Made by a program: the position numbers and the translations under genes. DNA of 64,000 nucleotides, taken from the NCBI RefSeq assembly GCF_018069625.1, contig NZ_CP072941.1:62001-126000 (forward strand). Direction: 5' to 3'. Under the pieces are notes generated by a model, which had not been told where the DNA came from, ran no database searches, and saw nothing but the letters and a program-made list of their open reading frames with translations. The first letter of the stretch is position 1. The number at the start of each line of letters is the position of its first letter. Shown in pieces: positions 62,462 to 64,000 of the stretch. The DNA comes from Streptomyces yatensis (GTDB lineage Bacteria > Actinomycetota > Actinomycetes > Streptomycetales > Streptomycetaceae).

Positions 62462-63880
62462 TCAGAGGAGCAGGGCGAGGATGAGGGCGTACATTGCCGC
62501 TGCCGGGATGAGGAGCGTCCAGCCCACCGTGAGCAGCGTCCTCAGCCGGGTGCCTTCGGCGAAGCCGAGAGCGGCCATCATGTTCGCGTTGGGGTAGGGG
62601 CCGTAGGTGTCGGCCTTCGATCCCCACAGGTAGGTCACCGCCCAGGCGGCGGGCGTGAGGCCGATGCTGGTGCCGAGCGGTCCGAAGACCTTGTTGAGCA
62701 ACACCACGTGCGCGGCAGTGGCCCCCGGGACGCCGAGCCAGCCCAGGAGCGCCACGGCGATCGCGAAGGGCAGCGGGGCCAGGCCGTGCAGCTGGGGGCC
62801 GAAGCGGTCCAGGAGAACGTCGTAGGGCTGGAGTTCGTTGACCGCCAGGAAGAACGCGGCGAGCATCCAGAACAGCAGGAACGTCTCGACCATGCGTGCC
62901 GCGCCCCGGCAGAACGCGTCGATGGTGTCCTTGACGGACAGTCCACCTGCGGCGGCGGTGAGCGCGGCCATGGTGGGCAGGGCAAGCAGCGGGAACGCGG
63001 TCCCGGACTTACTGGCGGTGGCATACCCGACGGAGACCCCGAGCCCCACCGCGAACGCCCAGGTGGCGCGCACACCACGGGCTCCGGACGGCTCGTCGCC
63101 CGCGCCCGTGTCGATGTCTTCGTAGAAGTCGTCGGCGGCGGCCGCGGAGCGGCGCTGGACGCGTGGGACGACGACGAGCGAGAGGGCCAGGGACAGGACG
63201 GCGAGCGGGCCCGCGCCGACGAGTACGTACGTGCCGTAGTCCAGGCCGGAGGCGTCGAGGATGGCGATGTTGGATCCGGCGAAGGGTGCGAGGGCCAGCC
63301 CCGCGCAGCCGCCGAGGAACATGACGGTCGCGGTCGTGGAGCGGGTGAGACCCGCGCGGGCCATCACGGGGACGACGATCGGGGCCGCGATGGCCAGCGC
63401 TCCGGCGAGGGTGCCCAGGGCGAATGTGAGGACCAGACAGGACATCATCACGCCGATGTGAAGGGCGAGTTGGCTGTCCCGGCGGGCCATGCGCAGGATC
63501 CCGTGGACCAGGATGCCGGCCGCGCCGGTCTGCCGCAGCACCTCGCCCAGACCGGCGCCGAGCAGGCAGATGAGCCCGATGAGGGTGACGGTATCGCCGA
63601 GCGAGGTGCCGAGGAGGGTGCCGACGTCGGTGGGTGAACGGTGGACGAGGAGGATCGCGGCCAGCAGGGAGACCACGGTGGCCAGCAGCAGGTTCATGCC
63701 GCATAGCGAGAGCACCGCGTACATGCCGATCGGGAGCAGGCCCCAGATCGTCGGCGCGTGGATGACGAAGCCGAGTATCAGCGCGGCGGTCAGTCCCGCG
63801 ACGGCGATGGCGTAGGGCGCGGCGGCCTTGACCGCGGGCATACGGCGGACGGCCGTCGTGGGCTCTTCGGTCAGTGCCAT
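62462..63880 (-). CDS. GntP-like permease
   Basis: 472 residues with about 12 hydrophobic segments (for example IHAPTIWGLLPIGMYAVLSL, VTLIGLICLLGAGLGEVLRQ, CLVLTFALGTLAGALAIAAP). The plan and TLAGALAIAAPIVVP resemble gluconate:H+ symporters and related carboxylate permeases. Context suggests uptake of an N-acyl amino acid or related acid for the D-aminoacylase. The ATG at 63880 is one base after the stop of the upstream gene, indicating tight coupling. Confidence 0.75.
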   Translation of the reverse strand: MALTEEPTTAVRRMPAVKAAAPYAIAVAGLTAALILGFVIHAPTIWGLLPIGMYAVLSLCGMNLLLATVVSLLAAILLVHRSPTDVGTLLGTSLGDTVTLIGLICLLGAGLGEVLRQTGAAGILVHGILRMARRDSQLALHIGVMMSCLVLTFALGTLAGALAIAAPIVVPVMARAGLTRSTTATVMFLGGCAGLALAPFAGSNIAILDASGLDYGTYVLVGAGPLAVLSLALSLVVVPRVQRRSAAAADDFYEDIDTGAGDEPSGARGVRATWAFAVGLGVSVGYATASKSGTAFPLLALPTMAALTAAAGGLSVKDTIDAFCRGAARMVETFLLFWMLAAFFLAVNELQPYDVLLDRFGPQLHGLAPLPFAIAVALLGWLGVPGATAAHVVLLNKVFGPLGTSIGLTPAAWAVTYLWGSKADTYGPYPNANMMAALGFAEGTRLRTLLTVGWTLLIPAAAMYALILALLL

Positions 63881-63881
63881 G

Positions 63882-64000
63882 TCAGTCTCCTGTCGGTACG
63901 AGCCGCGCGTGGGCCGCGTCGCTGTCCGACTCGCTGAAGTCGCTGAAGAGGAGCGCGTCCGCCTGGTCGACGCCGCTTTCGGCCAGGATCTCGGCGAGGG
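63882..64000 (-). CDS. C-terminal end of a gene cut by the window edge
   Basis: Reads LAEILAESGVDQADALLFSD then FSESDSDAAHARLVPTGD and stop. Gene-like, coupled to the permease (TGA, C, ATG). Too short to assign; by context an amino-acid-metabolising enzyme or regulator of the same operon. Confidence 0.5.
   Translation of the reverse strand, partial: LAEILAESGVDQADALLFSDFSESDSDAAHARLVPTGD

Overview
The window is high-GC actinobacterial DNA, almost certainly Streptomyces. Indicators are a WhiJ-type regulator set (XRE/DUF5753, DUF397, anti-sigma-like ATPase), an S-adenosyl methyltransferase of the Methyltransf_19 type, futalosine-pathway MqnA, type I-E cas genes, and many decayed IS5, IS110 and Tn3 copies. 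No rRNA or tRNA gene was found. It reads as accessory DNA, for example a chromosome arm or large plasmid: a defence and mobile-element island on the left (about 3.7-38.5 kb), then a patchwork of small metabolic and regulatory cassettes mixed with pseudogenes (38.5-64 kb).

Left part (1-11.7 kb): a sigma-region-4-like protein, a methyltransferase, the WhiJ-type trio, a DnaJ-zinc-finger-like membrane protein beside a truncated Mrr-like nuclease, a 1216-residue nuclease-NACHT protein, a second sigma-like protein and a zinc-ribbon/HTH regulator. At 11.7-17 kb there is a degenerate CRISPR remnant and a minus-strand operon with a P-loop NTPase. Both the NTPase and its upstream partner carry short amyloid-signal-like motifs.

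Centre (17-31.4 kb): this is the most unusual locus. On the minus strand run cas3, cas8e, cse2, cas7e, cas5e and cas6e. Where cas1-cas2 would be expected, a DDE transposase (TnsB/TniA/MuA-like, intact D,D35E) and a TnsC/TniB-like AAA+ ATPase follow, 41 bp after cas6e and overlapping each other by 4 bp. Cas3 keeps its helicase motifs but has lost the histidines of the HD nuclease site. The seven-repeat array lies on the outer side of cas3. Beyond it is an AT-richer block with repeated GTGAGA-like motifs, ending inside a truncated second TnsC-like gene. The layout resembles a CRISPR-associated transposon built on type I-E. I see no tniQ and no convincing left end, so this is a strong hypothesis and not a proven system. 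Spacers appear to target a Mu/Tn7-type transposase and, twice, the same motif of an SF2 helicase.

Further right (31.6-38.5 kb): an SMI1/KNR4 protein, a second full copy of the DnaJ-like/Mrr pair in direct orientation to the first (29 kb apart), another membrane-anchored Mrr-like nuclease, and a DUF262/DUF1524 (GmrSD-like) protein with a RAMA-like tail.

Right half (38.5-64 kb): LysR/dead hydrolase/MFS transporter; an isolated mqnA; a carboxylesterase pseudogene with an exact 506-bp internal inversion; MFS and Tn3 remnants; TetR divergent from a TetX-like monooxygenase, followed by an SGNH hydrolase, with two visible operators; a membrane protein; IS110 and IS5 remnants; an ArsR-like regulator divergent from another FAD monooxygenase, again with two perfect operators; small membrane and CsbD-like stress proteins; and a D-aminoacylase/GntP-like permease operon running off the right edge.
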